From NCBI GenBank assembly GCA_903873585.1, contig CAIQOV010000049.1, forward strand, positions 62,001-126,000: a DNA stretch of 64,000 nucleotides, read 5' to 3'. A program made the position numbers and the translations under genes. Every line of letters starts with the position of its first letter. Position 1 is the first letter of the stretch. Source of the stretch: an uncultured Rhodobacterales bacterium. GTDB taxonomy: Bacteria > Pseudomonadota > Alphaproteobacteria > Rhodobacterales > Rhodobacteraceae. The notes under the pieces are model-generated. The model saw only the letters and a list, made by a program, of their open reading frames with translations, had not been told where the DNA came from and ran no database searches. Below, in pieces: positions 35,754 to 43,164 of the stretch.

Positions 35754-36815
35754 TTAAGCCAGCCAGCCGCTTAGGTTTTCGCGGATGATGCCAGACAGCG
35801 CTGCGATATGGGCGGGCTGGTCGTTCAGGCAGGGAATATAAGTAAAGCTTTCGCCGCCAGCGTGCATAAAGGCTTCGCAAATCTCGCCCTGAATTTCTTC
35901 CAGCGTTTCAATGCAATCAGCGGAGAAGGCGGGGGCCATGACCGCGATGCGCTTCTTACCTGCCTTCGCCAGTTCCGCCACGTGTTCGACGGTATAGGGT
36001 TTAAGCCAAACTTCGCGGCCAAAGACCGACTGGAAGCTGACATCAATCGCCCCCTTTTCCCATCCCAATGCCTCGCGCAGCAGGCGGGTCGTTTTCATGC
36101 ACTGGCAATGATAGGGGTCGCCCTCCATCAAATAGCGCAGGGGCATGCCGTGATAGCTGGTCACCAGAACGTCGGGCTTATGGTCAAGCTTGGCATAGGC
36201 ATCGGTCACTGATTGCGCCAAGGCGTTGATATAAAGCGGATGTTCGAAATACTCAGCCACAGTGCGCACCGCAGGTTGGCGCTTTTCACTGGCCAAGGCG
36301 CGAAAGAAGGCGTCGTTGGCGGTGGCCGATGTGGCACCCGCATAGTGCGGATACAGCGGGAAAAACACGATCTTCTCGCACCCTGCCGCGATCATCGCCT
36401 TAACCTTGGACGCGGTCGAGGGGTTGCCATAGCGCATGCAGAAATCAACCATGATCCGGTCACCGTAAACTTGCGTCAAATTCTCGGCAATGGCGGCGGT
36501 TTGCTGTTTGGTGATCGTCAGCAACGGGCTTTCGTTCCGGTCATGGTTCCAGATCGACTTGTAGTTCGCCCCCGACTTAGAGGGCCGCACCGTCAAGATA
36601 ATGCCCTGCAAGATCGGTTGCCATTTCCAATCGGGCAGATCCACCACGCGCTTATCCGACAAAAACTCGTTCAGATAGCGGCGCATGGACCAATAATCAT
36701 AGCCATCGGGCGTGCCCAGATTGGCCAGAAGAACGCCCACCCGAGCGGTTTTCACGACAGGGTGGCTGGCCGGTGCATGGGCCAAGCGTCCGGTTCCGGG
36801 GGCGACATCCGTCAT
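35754..36815 (-). CDS. hemH: ferrochelatase
   Basis: A 353-residue enzyme that inserts ferrous iron in protoporphyrin IX, the last step of heme synthesis. Visible markers are VGVLLANLGTPDGYDYWSMRRYLNEFL, the metal-binding His in VTSYHGMPLRY, and the C-terminal acidic segment FSADCIETLEEI. The 5' end lies 22 bp from the left repeat of the inserted element, so the original upstream region has been separated from the gene. Confidence 0.97.
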   Translation of the reverse strand: MTDVAPGTGRLAHAPASHPVVKTARVGVLLANLGTPDGYDYWSMRRYLNEFLSDKRVVDLPDWKWQPILQGIILTVRPSKSGANYKSIWNHDRNESPLLTITKQQTAAIAENLTQVYGDRIMVDFCMRYGNPSTASKVKAMIAAGCEKIVFFPLYPHYAGATSATANDAFFRALASEKRQPAVRTVAEYFEHPLYINALAQSVTDAYAKLDHKPDVLVTSYHGMPLRYLMEGDPYHCQCMKTTRLLREALGWEKGAIDVSFQSVFGREVWLKPYTVEHVAELAKAGKKRIAVMAPAFSADCIETLEEIQGEICEAFMHAGGESFTYIPCLNDQPAHIAALSGIIRENLSGWLA

Positions 36816-36837
36816 CTGGTGCTCCTTGATTCGTTAG

Positions 36838-36858
36838 GGACAGATAGTGGCATTCTGC
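36838..36858 (+). repeat. left direct repeat of the element (att-like)
   Basis: 21 bp, 20 identical to the right copy. It lies 22 bp upstream of the hemH start codon. Confidence 0.8.
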
Positions 36859-36903
36859 TTTTCATCACCAAATACCCCTTATTCCCTTAGAAATAAGGCT
36901 TTC

Positions 36904-36939
36904 CGCTACTGTTTTGGATACTAAAACCGATACTATCAT
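36904..36939 (+). repeat. left-end iterons, 12-bp period
   Basis: CGCTACTG-tttt, GGATACTA-aaac and CGATACTA-tcat follow each other with exactly 12-bp spacing in non-coding DNA upstream of the element's first gene. Possible binding sites for an integrase, excisionase or replication protein. Confidence 0.55.
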
Positions 36940-36997
36940 GTCTTTACTTCGTGGCTCACACTGCTACCAAGGCTTCATTACTAGGGGAGCACCAGAA

Positions 36998-37930
36998 ATG
37001 CCATTCCATCCCGCAACACTTAGTTTTCTCCCCTCAAAGGGCAAATACTACGCCAGTGTGACGATCCCCAAAGACCTACAAGCACAGTTTGGCAAAACCC
37101 AGATCAAGAGGTCTACAGGCACGGCAGACCGCAAAGAAGCACAGCGCCGCTTGCACTCGCTCGAACAGGAAATCTACAAGTTATTCAACCCCATTAAAGA
37201 CGAGGTGGAGTTCTTCGCTGCTGCATTGCAAGCGACATGGGATGAAGACTTTGTGACAGACGAAGAACTGAATGATCCCCAAAAGCTAAGGCAAGCCCTC
37301 GCCCACTTACTCAAAGTCGCTCAGACAGAATCGAAGCGTCCAAGATTGCCTTGGGATCAAGAAGACGGCGAAGCAGGGTGGCTTAAAGACTTTGCCACAG
37401 ACACTGCCGTTCCTGCTCTTACCAAGATGCACAATGACACCTTCGCCAACGGCGATAGACGTTACTGGGTTCCAGAGTACATTGACCACAAAAAGTCGAA
37501 GGAAGAAACAGCAGCTTTCTTGGCTACATTTTCGGTGTGGCTTGATGCTGGTGGTCTCCAAGAGCTGCGAGACTGGTTTGAACTGGTCGTCTGTGAAGAG
37601 CGTATGTTCAGGACTGCACCTGACACTGAGGCCAAGACTGAGATAACCACTAGGGACAAGACTGCGGACTATCAGGTTGAACTCCAAGACTTCTTAGAGC
37701 CAAGAAAAGGGGGATTTGTCTTCAGCGTTACTCAGATTCAGGCTGATAGGTTTAGGTATCTTGCTGAGAGAGATATTGCTGCGGTTCTTAGGGAAATGGG
37801 GTTCATTGAAAAGCGTAGACTGAGTTATGGGCGTGCCCGTTTGTGGGAACATACTGATCTGGTCGTCAGTAAGGACGAAAAGGCTCATATCTGGTCAAAA
37901 GAAGCTGAAAACAGTCGACTCAGGGGCTAG
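36998..37930 (+). CDS. element-borne protein with integrase-like N-terminus and winged-helix-like C-terminus
   Basis: A 310-residue protein from the ATG at 36998, which has a strong ribosome site (aggggag, 8 nt spacing); the track start is a TTG at 36914. The N-terminal 50 residues (GKYYASVTIPKDLQAQFGKTQIKRSTGTADRKEA) resemble the SAM-like/DUF6538 start of phage-type tyrosine recombinases. No R-H-R-Y catalytic domain follows. The C-terminal segment (RDIAAVLREMGFIEKRRLSYGRARLWEHTD) looks like the winged-helix tail of VapE/primase-type phage proteins. The middle is acidic and unrecognised. Codon use is AT-richer than the neighbours, indicating transfer. Function uncertain. Confidence 0.7.
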   Translation: MPFHPATLSFLPSKGKYYASVTIPKDLQAQFGKTQIKRSTGTADRKEAQRRLHSLEQEIYKLFNPIKDEVEFFAAALQATWDEDFVTDEELNDPQKLRQALAHLLKVAQTESKRPRLPWDQEDGEAGWLKDFATDTAVPALTKMHNDTFANGDRRYWVPEYIDHKKSKEETAAFLATFSVWLDAGGLQELRDWFELVVCEERMFRTAPDTEAKTEITTRDKTADYQVELQDFLEPRKGGFVFSVTQIQADRFRYLAERDIAAVLREMGFIEKRRLSYGRARLWEHTDLVVSKDEKAHIWSKEAENSRLRG

Positions 37931-38081
37931 ACAGCTTTAGCCGTTAGAGTGGCAAAGCCACAAAAGTAGCAAGGGTGAGGGGGCTGGCACTACCCCCCCT
38001 AACCAAGTACTCATTATGTAAATTGGAGACTGCCGATCCACGGCCCTGATGGCATACCACCAAAAAGTACGGAGCCACTCG

Positions 38082-39185
38082 ATGAGATTTGTGCGCGTTC
38101 TCGCTTCTGCCGTCCTGACATTAACTGCGTCTGTGGCGGGCGCAGAGGGCCGTCTTGGTCTCGGGGAGTGGAGCGCATTCAAACCTTATCAGGTCACTGG
38201 AGTTCTATCGTCTAATCAGATTTTGGTGCTTCAAGCAGATGTCTATTTCACCTGCCAACTCGATGACCAAGGCACATTTATTGATCTTTCGCCGTGCCAG
38301 CCTATCCTGACGTCCGGTCAAAGGGACTATATCGCAGCACAGGAAGTGGCGGCAGAAAAGGCTTATCAAGACCGTTTGAAAGCTGAAGCGCAGCGCCTTA
38401 AGGATGAAGTGGCGAAAGCAGAAGAGAGAGCCAAAGCCATGTCCGAAATCCCACAAGTGAATGCGCTATCGATCAAGAATGCAATTATTTCAATTGGAAA
38501 AGATGATCGCTGTAGAATTACACTTAATGGCCCTACGATTAATGGAATCTTCTGGAGATTAAGTGTGGATGGCGCAAAACTTGATAAGAACCAAAATAAA
38601 TATGTGAAAGAACTGATTAATGATACATTTACTAAAATGATATGGTCCGGAGAGATTTCTTACTTAGCAGATGGCTCTGCAGGAAAAAAAATAACTGACT
38701 GCAAACTTCCTGACTCTAACCCGTCTACCATCGATACTTCTGAGGCAGATCAGGCAGCAATTGACGCGGCCATAGACGATGCAACGGCACCAGATTTGGT
38801 ACCTACCCCTACCATGACAGATCAGAAGAATGACGGCCCCGAAGTGACTAATGATACATCACTTGGCGTGGCACTTAACTCATATCAAGTTGATCATCTG
38901 CGCCAAGTCATCGGGCCAATGTGGAACATAGGCTCTTTGTCAACCGAAGCCAGTCGCGTGACCGTGACCATGCGCGTCCAGTTATCAAAGGATCAAAAGG
39001 TTCTGTCGGTCGAGATGGTCGAGTTCACCGGTGGTACGGCCGAAGCCGCCCAGCAAGCCTTTGAAGCGGCCAAGCGCGCTGTGATCCGAGGGGCTCTTAG
39101 GGGTCTAGGCTTGCCGCCCGATGGCTACGAAAGTTGGAAATCGTTTCTGATCACATTTGATACCAGCAAAGGTGAAATTCGGTAA
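38082..39185 (+). CDS. secreted protein with coiled-coil and TolA-like C-terminal domain
   Basis: A 367-residue protein from the ATG at 38082 (signal peptide RFVRVLASAVLTLTASVAGAEG). A possible short coiled-coil (AEAQRLKDEVAKAEERAKA) lies at about residue 115; an AT-rich unrecognised domain with Cys residues follows. The C-terminal 105 residues match the TolA domain III pattern: WNIGSLSTEASRVTVTMRV, AAQQAFEAAKRAVIR and GLPPDGYESW. It lacks the usual TolA membrane anchor; the cleavable signal implies a soluble periplasmic protein. The GC content of the gene changes from AT-rich in the middle to host-like at the C-terminus, suggesting a fusion. Confidence 0.75.
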   Translation: MRFVRVLASAVLTLTASVAGAEGRLGLGEWSAFKPYQVTGVLSSNQILVLQADVYFTCQLDDQGTFIDLSPCQPILTSGQRDYIAAQEVAAEKAYQDRLKAEAQRLKDEVAKAEERAKAMSEIPQVNALSIKNAIISIGKDDRCRITLNGPTINGIFWRLSVDGAKLDKNQNKYVKELINDTFTKMIWSGEISYLADGSAGKKITDCKLPDSNPSTIDTSEADQAAIDAAIDDATAPDLVPTPTMTDQKNDGPEVTNDTSLGVALNSYQVDHLRQVIGPMWNIGSLSTEASRVTVTMRVQLSKDQKVLSVEMVEFTGGTAEAAQQAFEAAKRAVIRGALRGLGLPPDGYESWKSFLITFDTSKGEIR

Positions 39186-39201
39186 AACAGACTGTTTGGC
39201 G

Positions 39202-39525
39202 CTAGGGTTTAGGTAATTTGGTTATGAATCCTGACTTAAGGTAAGCATCGAGTGTTTCAAATCCGTTCACGCTTTTGACAGGGTAATACCGTATTCCTGA
39301 AGTGTCTGAACAAGGATCAAGACGAAGATAAGCGGCTGTCCGTGATGGGCTGTCCATATTCGCCGTACTGATAGTGATTGCAACTTCACTCCCAGCAAGA
39401 ATTTCGGCAGTGAAGTCACTGGCCCAAGTATCCAGTTCCCTAAATGGGGCTGCCCCAGAAACCATCAAAAGTCCATCGCTTACGCACGTACTATACGCGC
39501 CAATTCGCATTTTGTCGCCAACCAT
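39202..39525 (-). CDS. unknown element protein, downstream part of a probably frame-disrupted gene
   Basis: A 107-residue ORF (ATG at 39525) without a ribosome site before its start. In the same frame, sensible coding-like sequence (ENDYGTVFADLMVGDKM) continues upstream of the ATG until a stop at about 39565, inside the neighbouring ORF. This suggests one ancestral gene of about 185 codons broken by a frameshift. No family was recognised. Confidence 0.45.
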   Translation of the reverse strand: MVGDKMRIGAYSTCVSDGLLMVSGAAPFRELDTWASDFTAEILAGSEVAITISTANMDSPSRTAAYLRLDPCSDTSGIRYYPVKSVNGFETLDAYLKSGFITKLPKP

Positions 39526-39758
39526 AAGATCAGCAAAAACTGTACCATAATCGTTCTCTCGTTCAACATTTCACTCTCAATCTTATGCTTTTTCCTGAAC
39601 TGCATCAAAATGTCCTTCACTATATGCTCGTTTACAGTCTCTTGGCTCTTCTGAAGCCTAAGAACATCCCGACCCATGATGTCGCTAGTCCTGTAAAAGT
39701 AACCGCCTAAGAAGGTCTTTTGCAGCCGAACTTGCTGCGTCTTTCTCTCAGTCGCCAT
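39480..39758 (-). CDS. unknown element protein, upstream part of a probably frame-disrupted gene
   Basis: A 92-residue ORF whose N-terminal 70 residues are hydrophilic and coding-like (RLQKTFLGGYFYRTSDIMG, KSQETVNEHIVKDILMQF) but whose last 20 residues are the overlap with the 107-residue ORF and look like out-of-frame sequence. It is best read as the 5' part of the broken gene. No family was recognised. Confidence 0.45.
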   Translation of the reverse strand: MATERKTQQVRLQKTFLGGYFYRTSDIMGRDVLRLQKSQETVNEHIVKDILMQFRKKHKIESEMLNERTIMVQFLLILWLATKCELARIVRA

Positions 39759-39923
39759 AGAAATATTCCCGTCTTTACCCTCTCAAGGGTTTTGTTGTGG
39801 CACCATGTTTTCCTGAATTTTTGCTGGTTCGTATGCGGACACCCCACGAGCATGGGTGTCTTTATCTTGCATACTGATGTTGTGGCTCGTTACTTGCTGC
39901 AAGCAGCAACTGGTGAAGCGAAT

Positions 39924-39959
39924 GGATACTACATTCACTACTATTTCGGATACTACGCC
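39924..39959 (+). repeat. right-end iterons, 12-bp period
   Basis: GGATACTA-catt, CACTACTA-tttc and GGATACTA-cgcc follow each other at 12-bp spacing, in the same orientation as the left-end group. Confidence 0.55.
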
Positions 39960-39998
39960 TAGGCTTAAGTATCTGTAATTGTTAGATTTTAATTATTA

Positions 39999-40019
39999 GG
40001 ACAGATAGTGGCAATCTGC
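39999..40019 (+). repeat. right direct repeat of the element (att-like)
   Basis: GGACAGATAGTGGCAATCTGC, one mismatch from the left copy. It lies 6 bp beyond the stop codon of the methyltransferase gene. Confidence 0.8.
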
Positions 40020-40025
40020 GCCAAA

Positions 40026-40850
40026 TCAAATACCTGCATCGCGGGGCAGTTTGACTTCGGGCACCAAAAGCACATCTGACAGGCGCTTTGCGGCGGAACC
40101 GGGGCGCAGGGGTTTGGGTTGGCTGTCGGCGGGGGCCCAGCCGGTCAGCACCACAATTTCAAACGTCGCGGGAATTTTGCCATCAGCGCCGCCGTAGGTT
40201 TGCTGGTAAAGCTCTGCCGCACGGGCGAAAACAGCGCGCTGCGTCGGCTTGCGCAGGCGGGCGGCCATCGCGTTGCCCTCGCCCATCGCGCGCAGGTCTT
40301 GCATCAGGTGAAAGGCGTCGCGGTAGCGCACTTGGGTGCTAAAGATGTCGGCCACGGGCAAGGCAAAGCCCGCGCGTTGCAACAAGCCGCCCAAATCGCG
40401 GATCTCTGCCATGGGCAGCACGCGCGGCGACAGGCCGCCTGTCACTTCGGCTTCAGCCTGCGCCAAACAGGCGCGCAACTCGTGCAGGGTTTGGCCCGCA
40501 AACAGCAGCGCCATAAACCAACCGTCAGGCTTTAGCGCACGGCGGCATTGCACCAGTTGGCCAACCGGATCATTCGCCCAATGCAGCGCCAGCGCGTGCA
40601 CCACCAAGTCGTGCGCGGTTTGGGACAGGTTTAGCACCTCGTCGTCGGCAATTGTGGACATTTCTGGCCAAAGTTGCGGGAATCCTGTCACGACCATGGG
40701 GGCTGTAAAGGTTCTGTTAACCTCGATCAGTCTTTCCTGAACTTCGGATACGACCATCTCTTGCAAGAATAGCGCTGTGGCCTTTTGGCGGTTGCGCAAA
40801 AGCTGGGGGCGGTCGGTTAAGATGGGCACGGTCTGCATAGCGCGGACCAT
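40026..40850 (-). CDS. SAM-dependent methyltransferase, BioC/NDUFAF5-like
   Basis: A 274-residue class I methyltransferase-like protein. The N-terminus (ILTDRPQLLRNRQKA) and EVQERLIEVNRTF are typical of the alphaproteobacterial NDUFAF5/BioC-like group; the mid segment HDLVVHALALHWANDPVGQLVQCRRALKPDGWFMALLF matches motif IV/post-IV. The SAM motif I region is unusual and degenerate (VVTGFPQLWP), so enzymatic activity is not certain. Start at 40850; 40838 (MQTV) is an alternative. It is divergent from comF and ends beside the inserted element, formerly next to hemH. Confidence 0.78.
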   Translation of the reverse strand: MVRAMQTVPILTDRPQLLRNRQKATALFLQEMVVSEVQERLIEVNRTFTAPMVVTGFPQLWPEMSTIADDEVLNLSQTAHDLVVHALALHWANDPVGQLVQCRRALKPDGWFMALLFAGQTLHELRACLAQAEAEVTGGLSPRVLPMAEIRDLGGLLQRAGFALPVADIFSTQVRYRDAFHLMQDLRAMGEGNAMAARLRKPTQRAVFARAAELYQQTYGGADGKIPATFEIVVLTGWAPADSQPKPLRPGSAAKRLSDVLLVPEVKLPRDAGI

Positions 40851-40861
40851 AGGAGCGCGCG

Positions 40862-41584
40862 ATGGGATTGCAAGCCTTGCTACACATGGCCTACCCGCCG
40901 CAGTGCATCACCTGCGGCGCGCGGGTGACCAGCGACTTTGGCATATGCGGCGATTGCTGGCGCGACACGCCGTTTATCACGGGCTTGGTGTGCAATCACT
41001 GTGGCATTCCCCTGCCGGGGGAAGAGGCCGACGCGCCGGTTTTGTGCGACGATTGCCTAACCATCGCCCGCCCGTGGCGCGCGGGGCGTGCGGCGTTGTT
41101 GTACCACGAAAACGGCCGCCAGCTGGTGCTGGCGTTGAAACACGCTGATCGGCTTGATCTTGCCCACCCTGCGGCGGAATGGATGTTCAAAGCGGCCCAA
41201 CCCTTGCTTGCCCCCGATATTCTGGTGGCCCCCGTGCCGCTGCATTGGTGGCGCTTGGTGCAGCGGCGCTACAACCAAGCGGCGGTTTTGTCGGCACGGA
41301 TCGCCAAGCTGGCAAAGGTCGCGCATTGCCCCGACCTTTTGCAGCGCCCTCGCCCCACCGGATCACAAGAGGGTCGCACCCGCGAGGGGCGCTTTGCCAA
41401 TATGGCGGGCGCGTTAACGCTGCATCCGCGGCGGGCGGCGCAAGTAAAGGGGCGGCATATCTTGCTGGTGGATGATGTCATGACATCAGGCGCAACTTTG
41501 GCTGCGGGGGCAGAGGCTTGCTTGGCGGCAGGGGCTACGGATGTATCTGTTTTGGTCATGGCGCGCGTTGCGAAACAGGCTTAA
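40862..41584 (+). CDS. comF: ComF family phosphoribosyltransferase-like protein
   Basis: A 240-residue ComF-type protein. The N-terminal zinc-ribbon region has four Cys pairs (CITCGARV, CGDCWRD, CNHCGI, CDDCL). The PRTase-like part has the PRPP loop ILLVDDVMTSGATL near residue 200 and the motif QRRYNQAAVLS. In competent bacteria ComF helps DNA uptake; many non-competent bacteria keep it with unknown role. Its ribosome site (aggagcgcgcg) is also the divergent region to the methyltransferase. Confidence 0.94.
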   Translation: MGLQALLHMAYPPQCITCGARVTSDFGICGDCWRDTPFITGLVCNHCGIPLPGEEADAPVLCDDCLTIARPWRAGRAALLYHENGRQLVLALKHADRLDLAHPAAEWMFKAAQPLLAPDILVAPVPLHWWRLVQRRYNQAAVLSARIAKLAKVAHCPDLLQRPRPTGSQEGRTREGRFANMAGALTLHPRRAAQVKGRHILLVDDVMTSGATLAAGAEACLAAGATDVSVLVMARVAKQA

Positions 41585-41632
41585 AATGGTAGGGTAAGGC
41601 CAAGCCCTCAGGCCGCCCCAAGGATGATCTTG

Positions 41633-41887
41633 ATGAAATCTGTCGAAATCTACACCACGCAAACCTGCCCCTATTGCCAAGCCGCCAAGCGCTTGCTGAC
41701 CAAGAAAGGCGTGGTATTCACCGAGATTGACGTGGGCCGCGACCCCTCCTTGCGTGACGCGATGACCCGCCGCGCCAATGGCGGGCGCACCGTGCCGCAG
41801 ATATTCATTGGCAACCAGCACGTCGGCGGCTGCGATGATCTGCACGCGCTAGACCATGACGGCAAACTTGATCCGATGCTGGCCTAA
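41633..41887 (+). CDS. grxC: glutaredoxin 3
   Basis: An 84-residue dithiol glutaredoxin with active site CPYC at residues 12–15, the cis-Pro motif TVPQIFI and GGCDDL for glutathione binding. The ATG at 41633 has an AGGA at 8 nt; the ATG at 41624 directly touches it and was rejected. It lies between comF and the nitrilase gene on one strand. Confidence 0.96.
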   Translation: MKSVEIYTTQTCPYCQAAKRLLTKKGVVFTEIDVGRDPSLRDAMTRRANGGRTVPQIFIGNQHVGGCDDLHALDHDGKLDPMLA

Positions 41888-41890
41888 GCG

Positions 41891-42721
41891 ATGCGGGCAG
41901 CTTTGGTTCAACTGACCGTCACCGACGATCCCGTGGCCAATCTGGCCGCGACCTTGGGCTTTGTGCGCCAAGCCCATGCGCAGGGGGTACAGTTTATCCT
42001 GACGCCTGAATGCACCAACGGCCTGTGGTCAAACCGTGCTGCGCAAAAGGCCGTGCTGCGGCGCGAAGAAGATGACCCAACCCTCGCCGCCCTGCGGGAC
42101 GAGGCGGCTAAGTTGGGCGTTTGGCTGCTGATTGGGTCAATCGCGCTGTTGACGGGCGATGAAGACGGCCGCTTTGCCAACCGCTCATTCCTGATCCGCC
42201 CCGATGCCACCATCGCGGCGCGCTATGACAAGATCCATATGTTTGACGTGAACGTGTCAGAGGCCGAGGTTTACCGCGAATCAGCCGCGTTTCGCCCCGG
42301 AAGCCAAGCCGTCATCGCGCAAACGCCCTTTGCGCCCATCGGGATGACCGTTTGCTACGATGTTCGCTTTGCCAACCTGTACCGCAGGCTTGCCCAAGGT
42401 GGGGCGCAGATCATCACCGTGCCAGCCGCCTTTAACCACATCACGGGGGCTGCCCATTGGGAAACCCTGCTGCGCGCCCGTGCGATTGAAAACGGCGCTT
42501 TCGTTTTGGCCCCCGCGCAGACTGGCTTTCACGCCGAAGCGGATGGCAAAGGTCGGCGCACTTACGGCCACAGCTTGGCTATCGCCCCTTGGGGAGAGGT
42601 GCTGGCCGATGGTGGAACCGACCCCGGTGTGACGCTGGTGGATATAGACCTGACCCAAGTGGCCGATGCGCGCCGCCGTGTGCCCTCGTTGCAGCACGAT
42701 CGGGGCTTTGACGGGCCATGA
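41891..42721 (+). CDS. carbon-nitrogen hydrolase (Nit2-like omega-amidase / deaminated-glutathione amidase type)
   Basis: A 276-residue nitrilase-superfamily amidase. The catalytic triad is visible: Glu in ILTPECTNGLWS, Lys in RYDKIHMFDV, Cys in MTVCYDVRF. The KIHMFDV motif is typical of Nit1/Nit2. Probable substrates are alpha-keto acid amides or deaminated glutathione. It starts 3 bp after grxC and its stop overlaps the next gene as ATGA. Confidence 0.92.
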   Translation: MRAALVQLTVTDDPVANLAATLGFVRQAHAQGVQFILTPECTNGLWSNRAAQKAVLRREEDDPTLAALRDEAAKLGVWLLIGSIALLTGDEDGRFANRSFLIRPDATIAARYDKIHMFDVNVSEAEVYRESAAFRPGSQAVIAQTPFAPIGMTVCYDVRFANLYRRLAQGGAQIITVPAAFNHITGAAHWETLLRARAIENGAFVLAPAQTGFHAEADGKGRRTYGHSLAIAPWGEVLADGGTDPGVTLVDIDLTQVADARRRVPSLQHDRGFDGP

Positions 42722-43161
42722 GTGAGCGCCTTGAAGATCTGGCCGTCTCTTTGTTTGGAGAGTTGTTGACGGCTGATCAACTGGCGCGCAACCGCATCTC
42801 TAAAGCCCTGCCCAAAGGGATGGAGCTTTCGCATTTTTCCGTGCTGAACCACCTTGCTGGCGTGCAAGACGAACGCACCCCCGCCCAACTCGCCAAGGCG
42901 TTTCACGTCACCCGTGGGGCCATGACCAACACCCTGTCCAAGCTGGAATGGGCAGGCCATATCCACATCCGCCCCGATTGGGATGATGCGCGGCGCAAGT
43001 TCGTAGCGATCAGCCCCGCAGGCCGCGCCGCGCGCGATGCGGCGGTGCAAGCCGTGGTGCCGGTGATTGGCGATCTGGTCAAAGCCCTAGGCGCTGACCG
43101 CGTGCGCGCCGTTTTGCCGGTGCTGCGCGAATTGCGCACGCGCTTGGAAGACGGCGAGTAA
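42718..43161 (+). CDS. MarR family transcriptional regulator
   Basis: A 147-residue winged-helix regulator. The recognition segment is TPAQLAKAFHVTRGAMTNTLSKLEWAGHI, followed by the wing RPDWDDARRKFVAISPAG. It overlaps the nitrilase stop by 4 bp and is the last gene of the comF–marR group. Its target genes are unknown; the following wza-like gene is convergent. Confidence 0.93.
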   Translation: MSERLEDLAVSLFGELLTADQLARNRISKALPKGMELSHFSVLNHLAGVQDERTPAQLAKAFHVTRGAMTNTLSKLEWAGHIHIRPDWDDARRKFVAISPAGRAARDAAVQAVVPVIGDLVKALGADRVRAVLPVLRELRTRLEDGE

Positions 43162-43164
43162 CCG

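Larger units (their letters stand above)
36838..40019. mobile_element. 3.16-kb integrated element bounded by 21-bp direct repeats
   Basis: The ends are GGACAGATAGTGGCATTCTGC (36838–36858) and GGACAGATAGTGGCAATCTGC (39999–40019), in the same orientation with one mismatch. The inside is visibly AT-richer than its surroundings and holds three gene regions without chromosomal relatives in the window. Both ends carry 12-bp-period iterons. It lacks any visible recombinase catalytic domain, so it is either a remnant or depends on a recombinase in trans. The gap 37931–38081 (151 bp) holds only a small hairpin (GTGGC–AAA–GCCAC) and the ribosome site of the TolA-like gene; 39759–39998 (240 bp) holds the right-end iterons and no supported gene. 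Confidence 0.72.

Noticed and set aside
36914-36997. TTG start and 28 extra residues for the element's first gene
   Set aside because: They cover the iterons; the ATG at 36998 has a far better ribosome site.
39720-39962. Plus-strand ORF of 80 residues at the right end of the element
   Set aside because: No ribosome site, composition like non-coding DNA, and it overlaps the iterons and the 5' end of the leftward gene.
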